A stretch of 64,000 nt of DNA from DDH964 sp963806685. Its GTDB lineage: Bacteria > Desulfobacterota > Desulfuromonadia > Desulfuromonadales > DDH964. Both the position numbers and the translations under genes were made by a program. Under the pieces are notes generated by a model. The model was not told the DNA's origin and ran no database searches. It saw nothing but the letters and a program-made list of their open reading frames with translations. Shown one piece after another: positions 34,897 to 43,673 of the stretch (positions are counted from its first letter, which is position 1; the number at the start of each line of letters is the position of its first letter). The DNA lies in contig CAWDZB010000013.1 of assembly GCA_963806685.1 (NCBI GenBank), positions 1 through 64,000 of the forward strand, in the 5' to 3' direction.

Positions 34897-35628
34897 ATGA
34901 GCCGCTTTCACCGCTCCATTCCTGCCTTGGTGCTGCTCCTGGTCCTGGCCGGAGCAGGCTTGGCCCGGGCCGCGGAACGCATGGATGCCGGGCCCGATCC
35001 CTTCGCCGCCGAGGAGGCGCAACTGCAGGTTGCCGATCCCCTCGAATCGGTCAACCGGGGGGTCTTCTGGGTCAACGACAAGCTCTATTTCTACCTGTTC
35101 AAGCCGATCGCCCGCGGCTTTAGGGTGGTGCCGATGGGCGTGCGTACCCACGTCCGCAACGTCTTTACCAACCTCGCCTTCCCGATTCGCTTCGTCAATA
35201 ACCTGCTGCAGCTCAAGTTCGGGGGGGCGGGGCTCGAATCTTATCGTTTCCTGCTTAATTCGACCATCGGGCTCGCCGGAATTTTCGACCCGGCAGGCTA
35301 CATCCCGGAACTCAAGTCCCACGACGAGGACCTCGGCCAGACCTTCGGCCGCTGGGGCATCGGCCACGGTTTTTACCTGGTGCTGCCCATTCTCGGCCCG
35401 TCCAGCCTGAGGGACGGGATCGGTACCGCCGGCGACTTCTTCCTCGATCCGATCAATTACACCAACCTGACCTATCTCGAGCAGGAGGGGGTCAAGGGTT
35501 TCGACCGGGTCAACCGCCTGTCCATCGACCGTGACACCTATGAGCAGATCAAACACGATGCACTCGATCCCTACCTTTTCGTCCGCGATGCCTATGCCCA
35601 GCGCCGCCAGGCGCAAGTCGATCAATAA
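34897..35628 (+). CDS. mlaA: MlaA/VacJ family outer-membrane lipid asymmetry protein
   Basis: A 243-residue exported protein that removes misplaced phospholipids from the outer leaflet. A signal peptide (about 1-25, ending AGLARA) precedes the VacJ core: DPLESVNRGVFWVNDKLY, RTHVRNVFTNLAFPIRFVNNLLQ, STIGLAGIFDPA, ETFGRW-like QTFGRWGIGHGFYLVLPILGPSS. There is no lipobox Cys at the cleavage site. It sits inside the mla operon, unlike in E. coli where it is separate. Confidence 0.9.
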   Translation: MSRFHRSIPALVLLLVLAGAGLARAAERMDAGPDPFAAEEAQLQVADPLESVNRGVFWVNDKLYFYLFKPIARGFRVVPMGVRTHVRNVFTNLAFPIRFVNNLLQLKFGGAGLESYRFLLNSTIGLAGIFDPAGYIPELKSHDEDLGQTFGRWGIGHGFYLVLPILGPSSLRDGIGTAGDFFLDPINYTNLTYLEQEGVKGFDRVNRLSIDRDTYEQIKHDALDPYLFVRDAYAQRRQAQVDQ

Positions 35629-35643
35629 CCGGGAGTTCCGTCC

Positions 35644-36250
35644 ATGAAAAAGTGGCTATTGCCAATCCTTACTGTTTTGCTGCTGACCCAGCCTATGCCG
35701 GCGCTGGCCGCACCGAGCGCCATCGACCAGGTGCGCCAGACCGTGGAACAGGTCCTCAGCGTGCTGCGCGACAAGGGGCTGGGACAAAACGACCCGGCTC
35801 GATCAACTGCGGGACATCATCCGTGCCCGCTTCGATTTCGCCCTGATGTCGCAATGGACCCTCGGTCCCTACTGGCGCAAGGCCAACCCGGATCAGCAGC
35901 AGCGATTCATCGCTCTTTACAGCGATTTGCTGGAGGCGAATTATCGCGGCAAGATCGAAAAGTACACCGACCAAAAGGTGAGTTATCTCGGCGAGCGGGT
36001 CGAAGGCCATCGCGCCGAGGTGCAGACCGAGGTCGTTACCGACCAGGCCACCATCCCCCTGGTTTACCGCCTGAATTTGGAGGGGGAGAAATGGATGGTC
36101 TACGACGTGGTCATCGAAGGGGTGAGCCTGGTGCGGACCTACCGTGGAACCTTCGGGGAGATCGCCCGCAAGGACGGCATCGACGGTCTGCTCGAACAGG
36201 TGGCGCAAAAGGTGCGCGATCAACAGGCTGAATCCGACCGCAAGGGGTGA
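35644..36250 (+). pseudogene. mlaC: MlaC family periplasmic lipid carrier, broken by a +1 frameshift
   Basis: Soluble shuttle carrying phospholipids between MlaA and MlaFEDB. The start MKKWLLPILTVLLL...ALAAPSAIDQVRQTVEQVL is a signal peptide plus family N-terminus. Frame is lost at the CCC of 35793-35795, and the family core (RLDQLRDIIRARFDFALMSQWTLGPYW...YDVVIEGVSLVRTYRG) continues one frame over to the stop at 36250. Deleting one C restores about 201 residues. The rest of the operon is intact, so a sequencing error is plausible. Confidence 0.85.
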
Positions 36251-36277
36251 CGCAGGGGGTCCGATGAGGAGCCGACC

Positions 36278-36745
36278 ATGATCCAGCTGCTGCCGGAAGG
36301 TTGCGCCGAGCTAAAAAACCAGCTGCGCTGTTTTTACTTCCTGGATGCGGAAGACCAACCCGAGCTGGCGGGATATTTTACCTGCGCCCGGGTCGAGGCC
36401 GGCGGGACCCTCTGGAAGGAAGGGGATGCCGCGGATTTCGAAGCGTTCATCATCGCCGGAAAGGTGGAGGTTACCAAGGGGACCGAGTTTCCCGGGCGAC
36501 AGGTGGTGGTCGGCCTCTACAGCCCGGGAGCGATCATCGGTGAACTGTGCATCATGGAAAACCAGCCGCGGGCGGTGACCGCGGTAGCCCTGGAAGAGAC
36601 TACGCTGCTGCTTCTCAGCCGCGAGCATTTCGAGCAATTGCTGGCCAGCAACCCACCCCTGGCCGTCAAGCTCCTCAAGGGGATGCTGCTGGCGGTTTCC
36701 ACGCGCCTGCGCAAATCCTTCGAGAGGCTTGCCGCCATCTTCTGA
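36278..36745 (+). CDS. Cyclic nucleotide-binding domain protein
   Basis: A 155-residue stand-alone CNB domain protein. The beta-barrel and phosphate-binding-cassette region VGLYSPGAIIGELCIMENQPRAVTAVALEETTLLLL is characteristic. No DNA-binding helix-turn-helix follows, so it is not a CRP-type regulator. It follows the mla operon by 27 bases and may be co-transcribed. Its ligand and partner are unknown. Confidence 0.8.
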   Translation: MIQLLPEGCAELKNQLRCFYFLDAEDQPELAGYFTCARVEAGGTLWKEGDAADFEAFIIAGKVEVTKGTEFPGRQVVVGLYSPGAIIGELCIMENQPRAVTAVALEETTLLLLSREHFEQLLASNPPLAVKLLKGMLLAVSTRLRKSFERLAAIF

Positions 36746-36919
36746 GCTTTCTGCTCCCCTCCAGTTTGGCCCGCTACCTGACCCCATCCAGACAATTTCC
36801 CTTGCCGGCAATTTCCGGGAGAAGGGCAGCGTTTAATAAACGGGAATCTGCCGGGAACTGCTGGCCGGTGCACGGAGGCTGCCTCGAATAAGTGGTAGCA
36901 GGAGCGAACCTGGGCGGAG

Positions 36920-37807
36920 TCAGAGACCGAGGTCGCGGAGTTTTTCCAACAGTTTTTGCTGCTCCGCAGTCAGTTTGCCGGGCACCAGAACCTCGACCAC
37001 GGCGTAGATGTCGCCCTTTTTGCCGCCGGCCGCAACGCCGAAGCCACGCAGGCGGATCTTGCCGCCGGAGGCCATCCCGGCCGGAACCTTGACCCGTTTT
37101 TCCCCGTTCAGGGTCGGCACGTCGATGCTGGTGCCGAGGCAGGCCCCGGAGAAGGGGACCGGCACGGTGACGAAGAGGTCGTGCCCCTCGCGGCGGAAAA
37201 CCGGATCGGCCTCGACGCTGATTTCCAGGTAGAGGTCGCCGGGCGGTCCGCCGGCGGGGCTGGCTCCCCCCTTGCCGGCGACGCGCAGTTTCTGCCCCGA
37301 CTCGATGCCGGCGGGTATGCGCACCTGCAGCGACTCGTTCTGTCCGCCGTGGCTGAAGGCGATGCGCCGTTCGCCCCCGGTGACTGCCTGGCGCAGCGGG
37401 ATAGAAACCTGCAGCGAAAAATCCTGCCCCTTGATCTGCCGCGGGCGGCCGCCGCCGTAGTAGGTGGCGCGACCCCGGCCGCCGCCGAACATCTGGCTGA
37501 AGATGTCGTCGCTGCCGATCCCGAACTCGCGGAACAGGTCGCCGACGTCGAAACCGCGGAAGATGTCTTCCTGGGAGAAACGCTGGTGAAAGCCGGCCTC
37601 GCCGAACTGGTCGTACTGCTTCTTCTTCTCCGGGTCGGAAAGAACCGCGTAAGCCTCGGTGATCTCCTTGAACTTCTCCTCGGCCTGTTTGTCGCCGGGG
37701 TTCTTGTCGGGATGGTATTTGAGGGCCAGTTTGCGGTAGGCCTTCTTGATGGCGTCGCTGCCGGCGTCGCGGGGGAGACCGAGCAGCTGGTAGTAGTCCT
37801 TGGCCAT
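36920..37807 (-). CDS. DnaJ-type co-chaperone (CbpA-like, no zinc finger)
   Basis: A 295-residue Hsp40. ATG 37807 starts the J domain MAKDYYQLLGLPRDAG with the invariant HPD in LKYHPDKNPGDK. A Gly/Phe-rich segment follows (FGEAGFHQRF, FGGGRGR) and then two C-terminal peptide-binding beta domains. The four-Cys zinc-finger domain of canonical DnaJ is missing, so it belongs to the CbpA/DjlA-less class B type. It diverges from the marR gene. Confidence 0.85.
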   Translation of the reverse strand: MAKDYYQLLGLPRDAGSDAIKKAYRKLALKYHPDKNPGDKQAEEKFKEITEAYAVLSDPEKKKQYDQFGEAGFHQRFSQEDIFRGFDVGDLFREFGIGSDDIFSQMFGGGRGRATYYGGGRPRQIKGQDFSLQVSIPLRQAVTGGERRIAFSHGGQNESLQVRIPAGIESGQKLRVAGKGGASPAGGPPGDLYLEISVEADPVFRREGHDLFVTVPVPFSGACLGTSIDVPTLNGEKRVKVPAGMASGGKIRLRGFGVAAGGKKGDIYAVVEVLVPGKLTAEQQKLLEKLRDLGL

Positions 37808-37892
37808 GACGGCTCCTTGTCGTTCGGGAAAGGGCCCTGTCAATATAGGAGCGGCCCGATCCTCCGTCAAGGGGGGAAGGACGAGGAAAGGC

Positions 37893-37921
37893 TTGACGAC
37901 AACATTTCTTTTGACTAACAT
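37893..37921 (+). promoter_or_regulatory. Promoter candidate for the marR gene
   Basis: TTGACG (37893-37898) and TAACAT (37916-37921), 17 bases apart, in an A/T-rich stretch 32 bases before the marR start. A clean MarR operator palindrome was not found. Confidence 0.4.
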
Positions 37922-37952
37922 TTCGGATAACTAAATTTTTGGAGAACGAAGA

Positions 37953-38381
37953 ATGGAGCTGATAGAACGCCTGGAACGGCTCTACCCGGAATTGCTCGGG
38001 CGCATGGGGCGGCTGCGGGCCCTGGTTCACGAGGGGCTCGATCTGACCTACAACCAGTACAAGACCCTGCTGACCATTGCCGGTTCCGGCAGCTGTTCCC
38101 TCGGCGATCTTGGCCGTGACCTGGAGGTGGCGATGAGCAGCGCCAGCCAGATGGTCGACCGCCTCGTCGCCCAGGGGCTGGTGGAACGACAGCAGGATGC
38201 CGACAACCGCCGCCAGGTGATCATCCGCCTGACGCCCCGGGGGCAGGAGCTGATCGGGGAGCTGCGCAGCGGGATTCTCGATCGCTATCGCAAACTCCTC
38301 AAGCAACTGGAGCCGACGGAGCAGGAAGAGCTGGTGGCCGCCTTCGAAACCATCGCCCGGATCTTGGACAAGGTGACTTGA
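37953..38381 (+). CDS. MarR family transcriptional regulator
   Basis: A 142-residue winged-helix repressor-type protein. The DNA-binding region includes LTYNQYKTLLTIAGSGSCSLGDLGRDLEVAMSSASQMVDRL and the wing VERQQDADNRRQVIIRLTPRG. It lies between a dnaJ-like gene (divergent) and hemY (same strand, 82 bases on). It could regulate either, but no operator evidence was found. Confidence 0.85.
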   Translation: MELIERLERLYPELLGRMGRLRALVHEGLDLTYNQYKTLLTIAGSGSCSLGDLGRDLEVAMSSASQMVDRLVAQGLVERQQDADNRRQVIIRLTPRGQELIGELRSGILDRYRKLLKQLEPTEQEELVAAFETIARILDKVT

Positions 38382-38463
38382 CGGACAGCTATCAGCTGTC
38401 AGCTATCGAGGTTCCGTTCCATCGCCCATGGCTCAAAACATTTCCTGCGAAAGGAATCAGAAA

Positions 38464-39885
38464 ATGACCCGTATTGCCATCATCGGCGCCGGCATTTCCG
38501 GCCTCTCCACCGCCTACGCCATCGAACGCCTGGCCGAGGAGGCCGGTCTCGCCGTACAGATCGTGATCCTGGAGAAGGAGCAGCGCACCGGCGGCAAGAT
38601 CTGGAGCCGGCGCGAGGAGGGTTTCCTCTGCGAATGGGGGCCCAACGGCTTTCTCGACAACAAGCCGATGACCCTCGAGCTGTGCCGCGAGTTGGGGATC
38701 AGCGGGCAGCTGCTGCGTTCCGACGACAACGCCCGCAAACGTTTTATCTACAGCGACAGGGTGCTGCATCGGCTGCCGGAGAACGGCCCGTCCTTTCTCA
38801 AGTCGCAGTTGATCTCCTGGCCGGGGAAGCTGCGCCTGGCCTGCGAACCTTTTATCCCGGCCCGCCGCGACGGCGTCGATGAGACGCTGGCCGATTTCGC
38901 CCGGCGCCGGCTCGGCCAGGAGGCCCTCGACAAGCTGATTGCACCGATGGTCTCGGGGATCTTCGCCGGCGACCCGGAGACGATGAGCCTGCAGAGCTGT
39001 TTCCCGCGCATCCACCAGCTGGAGCAGGAATACGGCGGGCTGATCAAGGCGATGGTCAAGCTGGCCAAGCAGAAGAAGGCCGAGCGCAAGGCCGGCAAGG
39101 CGGTGGCCAGCGCCGCCGGCCCCGGCGGGGTGCTGACCTCCTTCAACGACGGCATCCAGGAATTGACCACGGCCACCGGCCAGGCCCTCGGCGCCGAGCT
39201 GCGTCTCGGCGCCGAGGTGGCCGCCATCCGTCGCCGCGACGGCGGCTTTCTCCTCGAACTCGCCACCGGCGACAGCCTGGAGGCGGAGCTGGTGGTCAGC
39301 GCCGCCCCGGCCTGGACGGTCGCCGGCCAGCTCGCCGGTCTCGATGGCGAACTGGCGAAGCTGCTGGAGGGGATCTCCTACGCACCGATGAACGTGGTCT
39401 GCTTCGGCTACCAGCGGGACAAGATCGCCCGCGATCTCGACGGCTTCGGCTATCTGATCCCGAAGAAGGAGGGCAAGAGCATTCTCGGCACCCTCTGGGA
39501 TTCGAGCATCTTTCCCAACCGGGCACCCCAGGGGCAGGTTCTGCTGCGCTCGATGATGGGCGGGGCGGCCAATCCCGGTGCCTTCGATCTGGCCGACGGC
39601 GAGGTGCAGGCCCGGGTCCAGACCGATCTCCTTGAGATCATGGGGATCACCGCCCCCCCCGATTTCGTACGCATCTTTCGCCACCAGCGGGCGATCCCCC
39701 AGTACATCGCCGGCCACGGCCGACGGCTGGGAGCGATTTCCGAACGCCTGGATGGCATCCCCGGGCTGTTTCTCACCGGCAATGCCTTCTTCGGCGTCGG
39801 CCTCAACGACTGCGTCCATTCTTCCAACAAGGTCGCCGAGCGGGTAGTGACGCACCTGACCGGCAGGACCGCCGCGGCCGGTTGA
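38464..39885 (+). CDS. hemY: Protoporphyrinogen oxidase (HemY type)
   Basis: FAD-dependent oxidase of protoporphyrinogen or coproporphyrinogen, 473 residues. ATG 38464 follows GAAAGGAA. The FAD dinucleotide motif is AIIGAGISGLSTAYAIE, followed by the family signature RTGGKIWSRREEGFLCEWGPN. The C-terminal FAD contact is LFLTGNAFFGVGLNDCVHS. Together with hemE and hemH at 30-32 kb it completes a protoporphyrin route. It is not adjacent to them. Confidence 0.9.
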   Translation: MTRIAIIGAGISGLSTAYAIERLAEEAGLAVQIVILEKEQRTGGKIWSRREEGFLCEWGPNGFLDNKPMTLELCRELGISGQLLRSDDNARKRFIYSDRVLHRLPENGPSFLKSQLISWPGKLRLACEPFIPARRDGVDETLADFARRRLGQEALDKLIAPMVSGIFAGDPETMSLQSCFPRIHQLEQEYGGLIKAMVKLAKQKKAERKAGKAVASAAGPGGVLTSFNDGIQELTTATGQALGAELRLGAEVAAIRRRDGGFLLELATGDSLEAELVVSAAPAWTVAGQLAGLDGELAKLLEGISYAPMNVVCFGYQRDKIARDLDGFGYLIPKKEGKSILGTLWDSSIFPNRAPQGQVLLRSMMGGAANPGAFDLADGEVQARVQTDLLEIMGITAPPDFVRIFRHQRAIPQYIAGHGRRLGAISERLDGIPGLFLTGNAFFGVGLNDCVHSSNKVAERVVTHLTGRTAAAG

Positions 39886-40014
39886 CAGACCCCGCTCCGC
39901 AGGGTAACTGGTATAGCTCGGTTGAGGTCCCATCCCTCCGGGGTAACCCGGCAGCTATGAAGCGGAAGGGGGCGTCGGCGCTTTCGGCCAATGAGGGGGC
40001 GGGAGGCAGTGCCA

Positions 40015-41133
40015 GTGGGAAAAGGGGATTATCGTCGCCGGGTCGAGGCCCTGTTGAGCCTGGCGGATGTGAGGGTGGGGGGCGGTCGCCCCTGGGATAT
40101 CGAGGTGCACGACGAACGGCTGTTCCGTCGGATTCTCGCCCACGGTTCCCTGGGGCTGGGCGAGTCCTACGTGGACGGCTGGTGGGATTGTCCGGCTCTC
40201 GACCAGTTCTTCCATCGGGTGCTGGCCGCCGGTCTGGAAGAGCGGGTCCGCACCCTCGGCATGGCCTTGGCGGTCTGCAAGGCCAGGCTCAGCAACCGTC
40301 AGTCGATTGCCAGGGCCCGCCAGGTCGGGGAACAGCATTACGATATCGGCAACGACATCTACCGGGCGATGCTCGATAAGCGCATGAACTACAGCTGCGG
40401 CTACTGGAACGGGGCGACCGACCTCGACAGCGCCCAGGAGCGCAAGCTGGACCTGATTTGCCGCAAACTGCAGCTGGCCCCCGGCCAGCACCTGCTCGAC
40501 ATCGGTTGCGGCTGGGGGGGGATGGCCCGCTTCGCGGCCGAACGCTGCGGAGTGAGCGTGGTGGGGGTGACCATCTCCGAACGCCAGGCCGAACTGGCCC
40601 GCGATCGCTGCCGGGGGTTGCCAGTGGAGATCCGGTTGCAGGACTACCGGGAACTCGACGAGCCCTTCGACCGGATCGTTTCGATCGGCATGTTCGAGCA
40701 CGTCGGGTACAAAAACTACGGCACCTACATGGAGGTCGTCGCCCGCTGCCTGGCGGATGACGGCCTTTTTCTGCTCCATACCATCGGCGGTAACCTGTCG
40801 GTGACCACCACCGATCCCTGGCTCGAGCGCTATGTCTTCCCCAACAGCATGCTCCCCTCGGCGGTGCAGATCACCAGGGCGTGCGAGGGGATCTTAATGA
40901 TCGAGGACTGGCACAATTTCGGCCCTGATTACGACCGCACCCTGATGGCCTGGCACCGCAACTTCGAAGCGGCCTGGCCGCAGCTGGCCGGTCACTACGA
41001 TGAGCGCTTCCGGCGCCTGTGGCGTTATTACCTGCTCGCCTGTGCCGGCGCCTTCCGGGCCCGCATCAATCAGCTCTGGCAGATCGTGCTGTCGAAAAAG
41101 GGTGCTCCGGAGGACTACCGGGCGCCGCGGTAA
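40015..41133 (+). CDS. cfa: Cyclopropane-fatty-acyl-phospholipid synthase family methyltransferase
   Basis: SAM-dependent enzyme that methylenates double bonds of membrane phospholipid chains. GTG 40015 is chosen because GGGAGG lies eight bases upstream; ATG 39991 is an alternative in the same frame. With 372 residues it has the family N-terminus (HGSLGLGESYVDGWWD), QHYDIGNDIYRAMLD, the SAM motif LLDIGCGWGGMARF, SIGMFEHVGYKNYGTYM and the C-terminal EDWHNFGPDYDRTLMAW. It is typical of stationary-phase membrane hardening. Confidence 0.9.
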   Translation: MGKGDYRRRVEALLSLADVRVGGGRPWDIEVHDERLFRRILAHGSLGLGESYVDGWWDCPALDQFFHRVLAAGLEERVRTLGMALAVCKARLSNRQSIARARQVGEQHYDIGNDIYRAMLDKRMNYSCGYWNGATDLDSAQERKLDLICRKLQLAPGQHLLDIGCGWGGMARFAAERCGVSVVGVTISERQAELARDRCRGLPVEIRLQDYRELDEPFDRIVSIGMFEHVGYKNYGTYMEVVARCLADDGLFLLHTIGGNLSVTTTDPWLERYVFPNSMLPSAVQITRACEGILMIEDWHNFGPDYDRTLMAWHRNFEAAWPQLAGHYDERFRRLWRYYLLACAGAFRARINQLWQIVLSKKGAPEDYRAPR

Positions 41134-41184
41134 AGGGGCAGGTGAAAGGTGATAGCTGACGGGCTCCGCCTCTGGCGAGGCCCG

Positions 41185-41685
41185 TCAGCGCTTGCGGCGG
41201 AAGAGGTCGGTCTTCAGGCTGGAGACCCGGTCGAGAAACAGAAAGCCGTCGAGGTGGTCAAGCTCGTGCTGGATGGCGACCGCCTCGAAGCCGCCGGCGC
41301 GGATTACCTGTTCCTTTCCCTCCCGGTCGAGAAACTGGACAACGATCGTTTCGGCGCGGGTGACGTTGCCGGTATAATCCGGCACGCTCATACACCCCTC
41401 GCGCATCGTTTCCTGCCCCTCCCGTTCGAGGATCTCGGGATTGATCATCACCAGCAGGCCGTGATTGCTGTCGCGGCCGAGCTTGCTCTTGGAGACGTCG
41501 ACCACTACCGCCCGGCGGCTGTCGCCGATCTGGGGAGCGGCGACGCCGACCGAGTGGCCGGCGGCCACCATGGTGTCGACCAGGTCCTGGACCAGGGCAT
41601 CGACACCGGCATCGAGATTCGTGACCGGCGCCGAGACGGCCTTCAGCCGGGGATCGGGGTAGAGCAGGATCTCGCGAACCGCCAT
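41185..41685 (-). CDS. def: Peptide deformylase
   Basis: Metalloenzyme removing the N-formyl group from new proteins. The three family motifs are present in 166 residues: GVAAPQIG, EGCMSVP (metal Cys) and QHELDHLDG (HExxH). The gene follows an ACT-domain regulator with three bases between them. No methionyl-tRNA formyltransferase gene is adjacent. Confidence 0.95.
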   Translation of the reverse strand: MAVREILLYPDPRLKAVSAPVTNLDAGVDALVQDLVDTMVAAGHSVGVAAPQIGDSRRAVVVDVSKSKLGRDSNHGLLVMINPEILEREGQETMREGCMSVPDYTGNVTRAETIVVQFLDREGKEQVIRAGGFEAVAIQHELDHLDGFLFLDRVSSLKTDLFRRKR

Positions 41686-41688
41686 GGC

Positions 41689-42228
41689 TCAGAGTTCCAC
41701 CGGGGTGATGGAGCGGACGCTGATGTCGACCTTGAGTTGCTCGCGCAGACCCTGCATCACCCGGCTGAGCTCCTCGACGCCGAGGTCCTCGGGGAGAACC
41801 GCCTCCAGCATCATGACGTAGACCGGACGCTCTTCGCTTCCCACCAGCTTGGTGTTGAGATCGGTGATGTTGACCTGGCGGTCGCCGAGTTCCTTGGCCA
41901 CCTGGTAGACGATCCCCGGCTTGTCCGAGCCGTAGACCGAAATCAGGCAGAGTTCGCCCTGCAAGTGGGGATGCTGCTCGCCGCCGGGCTTGAGGGTGCG
42001 CAGGAAGACCGACAGGCCGCTCTCCTCGAGGGGGGCGAAGGCGTCCCCGAAGCTCGCCCGGTCGACGTAGGAGGAATGGGAAAGGATTAGGATCATGGCG
42101 AACTGGCCGCCGAGAATCGAACAGCTGGAGTCGGCGATGTTGCAGCCGAGGCGGTAGAGGATTTCGGTGACCTGGGAGACGATGCCGGGCCGGTCCCGGC
42201 CGATAATGGTCAGGGCAAAGTGATGCAT
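41689..42228 (-). CDS. ACT-domain regulatory protein (GcvR-like)
   Basis: A 179-residue protein made of two ACT domains: FALTIIGRDRPGIVSQVTEILYRLGCNI at the N-terminus and LCLISVYGSDKPGIVYQVAKELGDRQVNI in the second half. This is the architecture of the glycine cleavage repressor GcvR. ATG 42228 follows AGGGAGG. There is no DNA-binding domain, so it probably acts through another protein. It is co-directional with def. Confidence 0.8.
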   Translation of the reverse strand: MHHFALTIIGRDRPGIVSQVTEILYRLGCNIADSSCSILGGQFAMILILSHSSYVDRASFGDAFAPLEESGLSVFLRTLKPGGEQHPHLQGELCLISVYGSDKPGIVYQVAKELGDRQVNITDLNTKLVGSEERPVYVMMLEAVLPEDLGVEELSRVMQGLREQLKVDISVRSITPVEL

Positions 42229-42343
42229 GATGTCCTCCCTGTCTCGATTGAGGGTTGCCGCATCTTCTACCATTTTTCGGCCGGCAATGCCAGCGGGATT
42301 CCGGCCGGATATCCGCTGCTGAGGTCAAAAGGGAGGGACAAGG

Positions 42344-42379
42344 GAAAAAAAGAGCGGGAACGGCTGGCGCCGTTCCCGC
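42344..42379 (-). terminator. Terminator of the cytochrome c7 gene
   Basis: An 11-bp perfect stem GCGGGAACGGC/GCCGTTCCCGC with a 4-base loop, followed on the minus strand by CTCTTTTTTT. Confidence 0.85.
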
Positions 42380-42435
42380 CTTGGAGTGGCCTTGAAGGCC
42401 GTCAGCGGAGGCCGATCACATGAGGTCCGAACGGA

Positions 42436-42705
42436 TTACTTCTTGTGGCAGTCGCCGCACTTGGTGGGACCGGCACCCTTGGTCTTGTGGCAGTCCTTGC
42501 ACAGAGCGTGGGCCTTGGTTTTGTCGAGTTCGATCTTGGCCGGGGTTCCTTCGCCGTGGCAGATCTTGCACTCCATGCTTTCGCTGTGCATCTTGTGATT
42601 GAAGGTGACATCCCCGTTTTTCGCGGGGAGCACCACGGTGTCGGCGGCCAAAGCCGGGGCGACGGCGAAGAGGACCAGCAGGGTAGCGACCAGCAGCTTC
42701 TTCAT
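42436..42705 (-). CDS. Periplasmic triheme cytochrome c7 (PpcA family)
   Basis: An 89-residue exported electron carrier with a signal peptide (about 1-20, ending ALAA) and three CxxCH heme sites: CKICH, CKDCH and CGDCH. The core VLPAKNGDVTFNHKMH and the ending GPTKCGDCHKK match the PpcA-E family, which shuttles electrons across the periplasm to outer-membrane conduits in Geobacter and Desulfuromonas. Which paralogue it is cannot be told. It is monocistronic, with its own promoter and terminator, and is divergent from the NosL cluster. Confidence 0.95.
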   Translation of the reverse strand: MKKLLVATLLVLFAVAPALAADTVVLPAKNGDVTFNHKMHSESMECKICHGEGTPAKIELDKTKAHALCKDCHKTKGAGPTKCGDCHKK

Positions 42706-42753
42706 GACGGTGTTTTCTCCTTTGTTGAGTGGTTAGAAAATTAAACGATGTTA

Positions 42754-42783
42754 ACTCTAGATTACTCAATGAGCCGCTGTCAA
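42754..42783 (-). promoter_or_regulatory. Promoter of the cytochrome c7 gene
   Basis: TTGACA (42783-42778) and TAGAGT (42759-42754) on the minus strand, 18 bases apart and about 50 bases before the start codon. Confidence 0.5.
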
Positions 42784-42900
42784 GCAGATTGCTTTTCAGG
42801 TGCCCCGGGTTGCAAATGGAGGAGGGATGGGCTAACTTTACTCCCTTCGGGAGGTCCTCAGGGCGAACCGAACCAAACATCCACCAAAGGAGAACCACCC

Positions 42901-43380
42901 ATGCGCTGCAAAAAGCTGCCGGCCTTCCTGCTCCTGGCCGGCATCCTCTGGCTGGCCGCACCGGCCAGCGCGGTCGAATCCCAGGCTCCGGGCAAGGACG
43001 CCCGCTGCCCGGTGTGCGGCATGTTTGTTGCCGGATATAGCAACTGGGTCAGCTCCATCGTCTTCAAGGATGGCAGCCGGGTCTTTTTCGATGGCCCCAA
43101 GGACCTGTTCCGATACTTCTTCGATCTGCCCAAATACCGTCCCGGTGCGACTCGGGACGACATCGCCGCGCTCTTCGTCACCGAATACTATTCGGTCAAG
43201 GCGACACCCGCCCACGAGGTCTTTTTCGTCAGCGGCAGCAACGTTCTCGGGCCGATGGGCAAGGAGTTGGTGCCCATAGCCGGCCTTGACCAGGCGCGCG
43301 GTTTCCTGCGCGACCATGGCGGCGTCAAGCTGATGCGTTTCGACGGCAAAGACCTGGTCCCGGTTCCGGCCGTTCCATGA
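42901..43380 (+). CDS. NosL-like metal-binding accessory protein
   Basis: A 159-residue exported protein with a signal peptide (about 1-24) and the NosL-type motif CPVCGMFVAGY near residue 36. NosL proteins bind Cu(I) in nitrous oxide reductase maturation, but no nosZ is in the window. The mature part has the NosL/MerB-like fold signature FKDGSRVFFDGPKDLF. ATG 42901 follows AAAGGAGA. It is the first gene of a five-gene unit ending with an ABC transporter, so metal or lipoprotein trafficking is likely. Confidence 0.8.
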   Translation: MRCKKLPAFLLLAGILWLAAPASAVESQAPGKDARCPVCGMFVAGYSNWVSSIVFKDGSRVFFDGPKDLFRYFFDLPKYRPGATRDDIAALFVTEYYSVKATPAHEVFFVSGSNVLGPMGKELVPIAGLDQARGFLRDHGGVKLMRFDGKDLVPVPAVP

Positions 43381-43673
43381 TCCGTGCCCGCACCTATCTG
43401 GTTCTGACCGGACTGTTGCTGGTGACCCTGACGGCGCTGCTGGTGCGCGGCGAATATCGCAGCCGGCAGTTTGCCGCGGTGACTGCCCCGCCCCTGGCCC
43501 GACTTGGCGCCACCCTCAGTCTGACCGACCTGGCCATCTGGACCGAGGCCCGCTATACTCGGCACCCCTCCCAGGCCGACCGTTTCGCCGCGTTCCAGGA
43601 CCTGCCCGGCGCCTTTGACCATTTTCCCGCGGGGTCGATCGTTGCTCCCCCGCCCGTCGCTACGATCCGCTGA
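43377..43673 (+). CDS. Small membrane-anchored protein of the NosL cluster, unknown function
   Basis: A 98-residue protein with one N-terminal transmembrane helix (about 6-24) and a short periplasmic tail. It overlaps the NosL-like stop (ATGA) and its own stop overlaps the permease start (TGATG), so it is translationally coupled on both sides. I recognise no family. Confidence 0.7.
   Translation: MIRARTYLVLTGLLLVTLTALLVRGEYRSRQFAAVTAPPLARLGATLSLTDLAIWTEARYTRHPSQADRFAAFQDLPGAFDHFPAGSIVAPPPVATIR

Noticed and set aside
37899..37945. MarR operator palindrome
   Set aside because: The ACTAACAT and ATAACTAA words do not form an inverted repeat of useful length.
38387..38410. AGCTATCAGCTGTCAGCTATC as a regulatory site
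   Set aside because: Looks like a short dispersed direct repeat; a fragment recurs near 41147, and no link to a promoter is visible.
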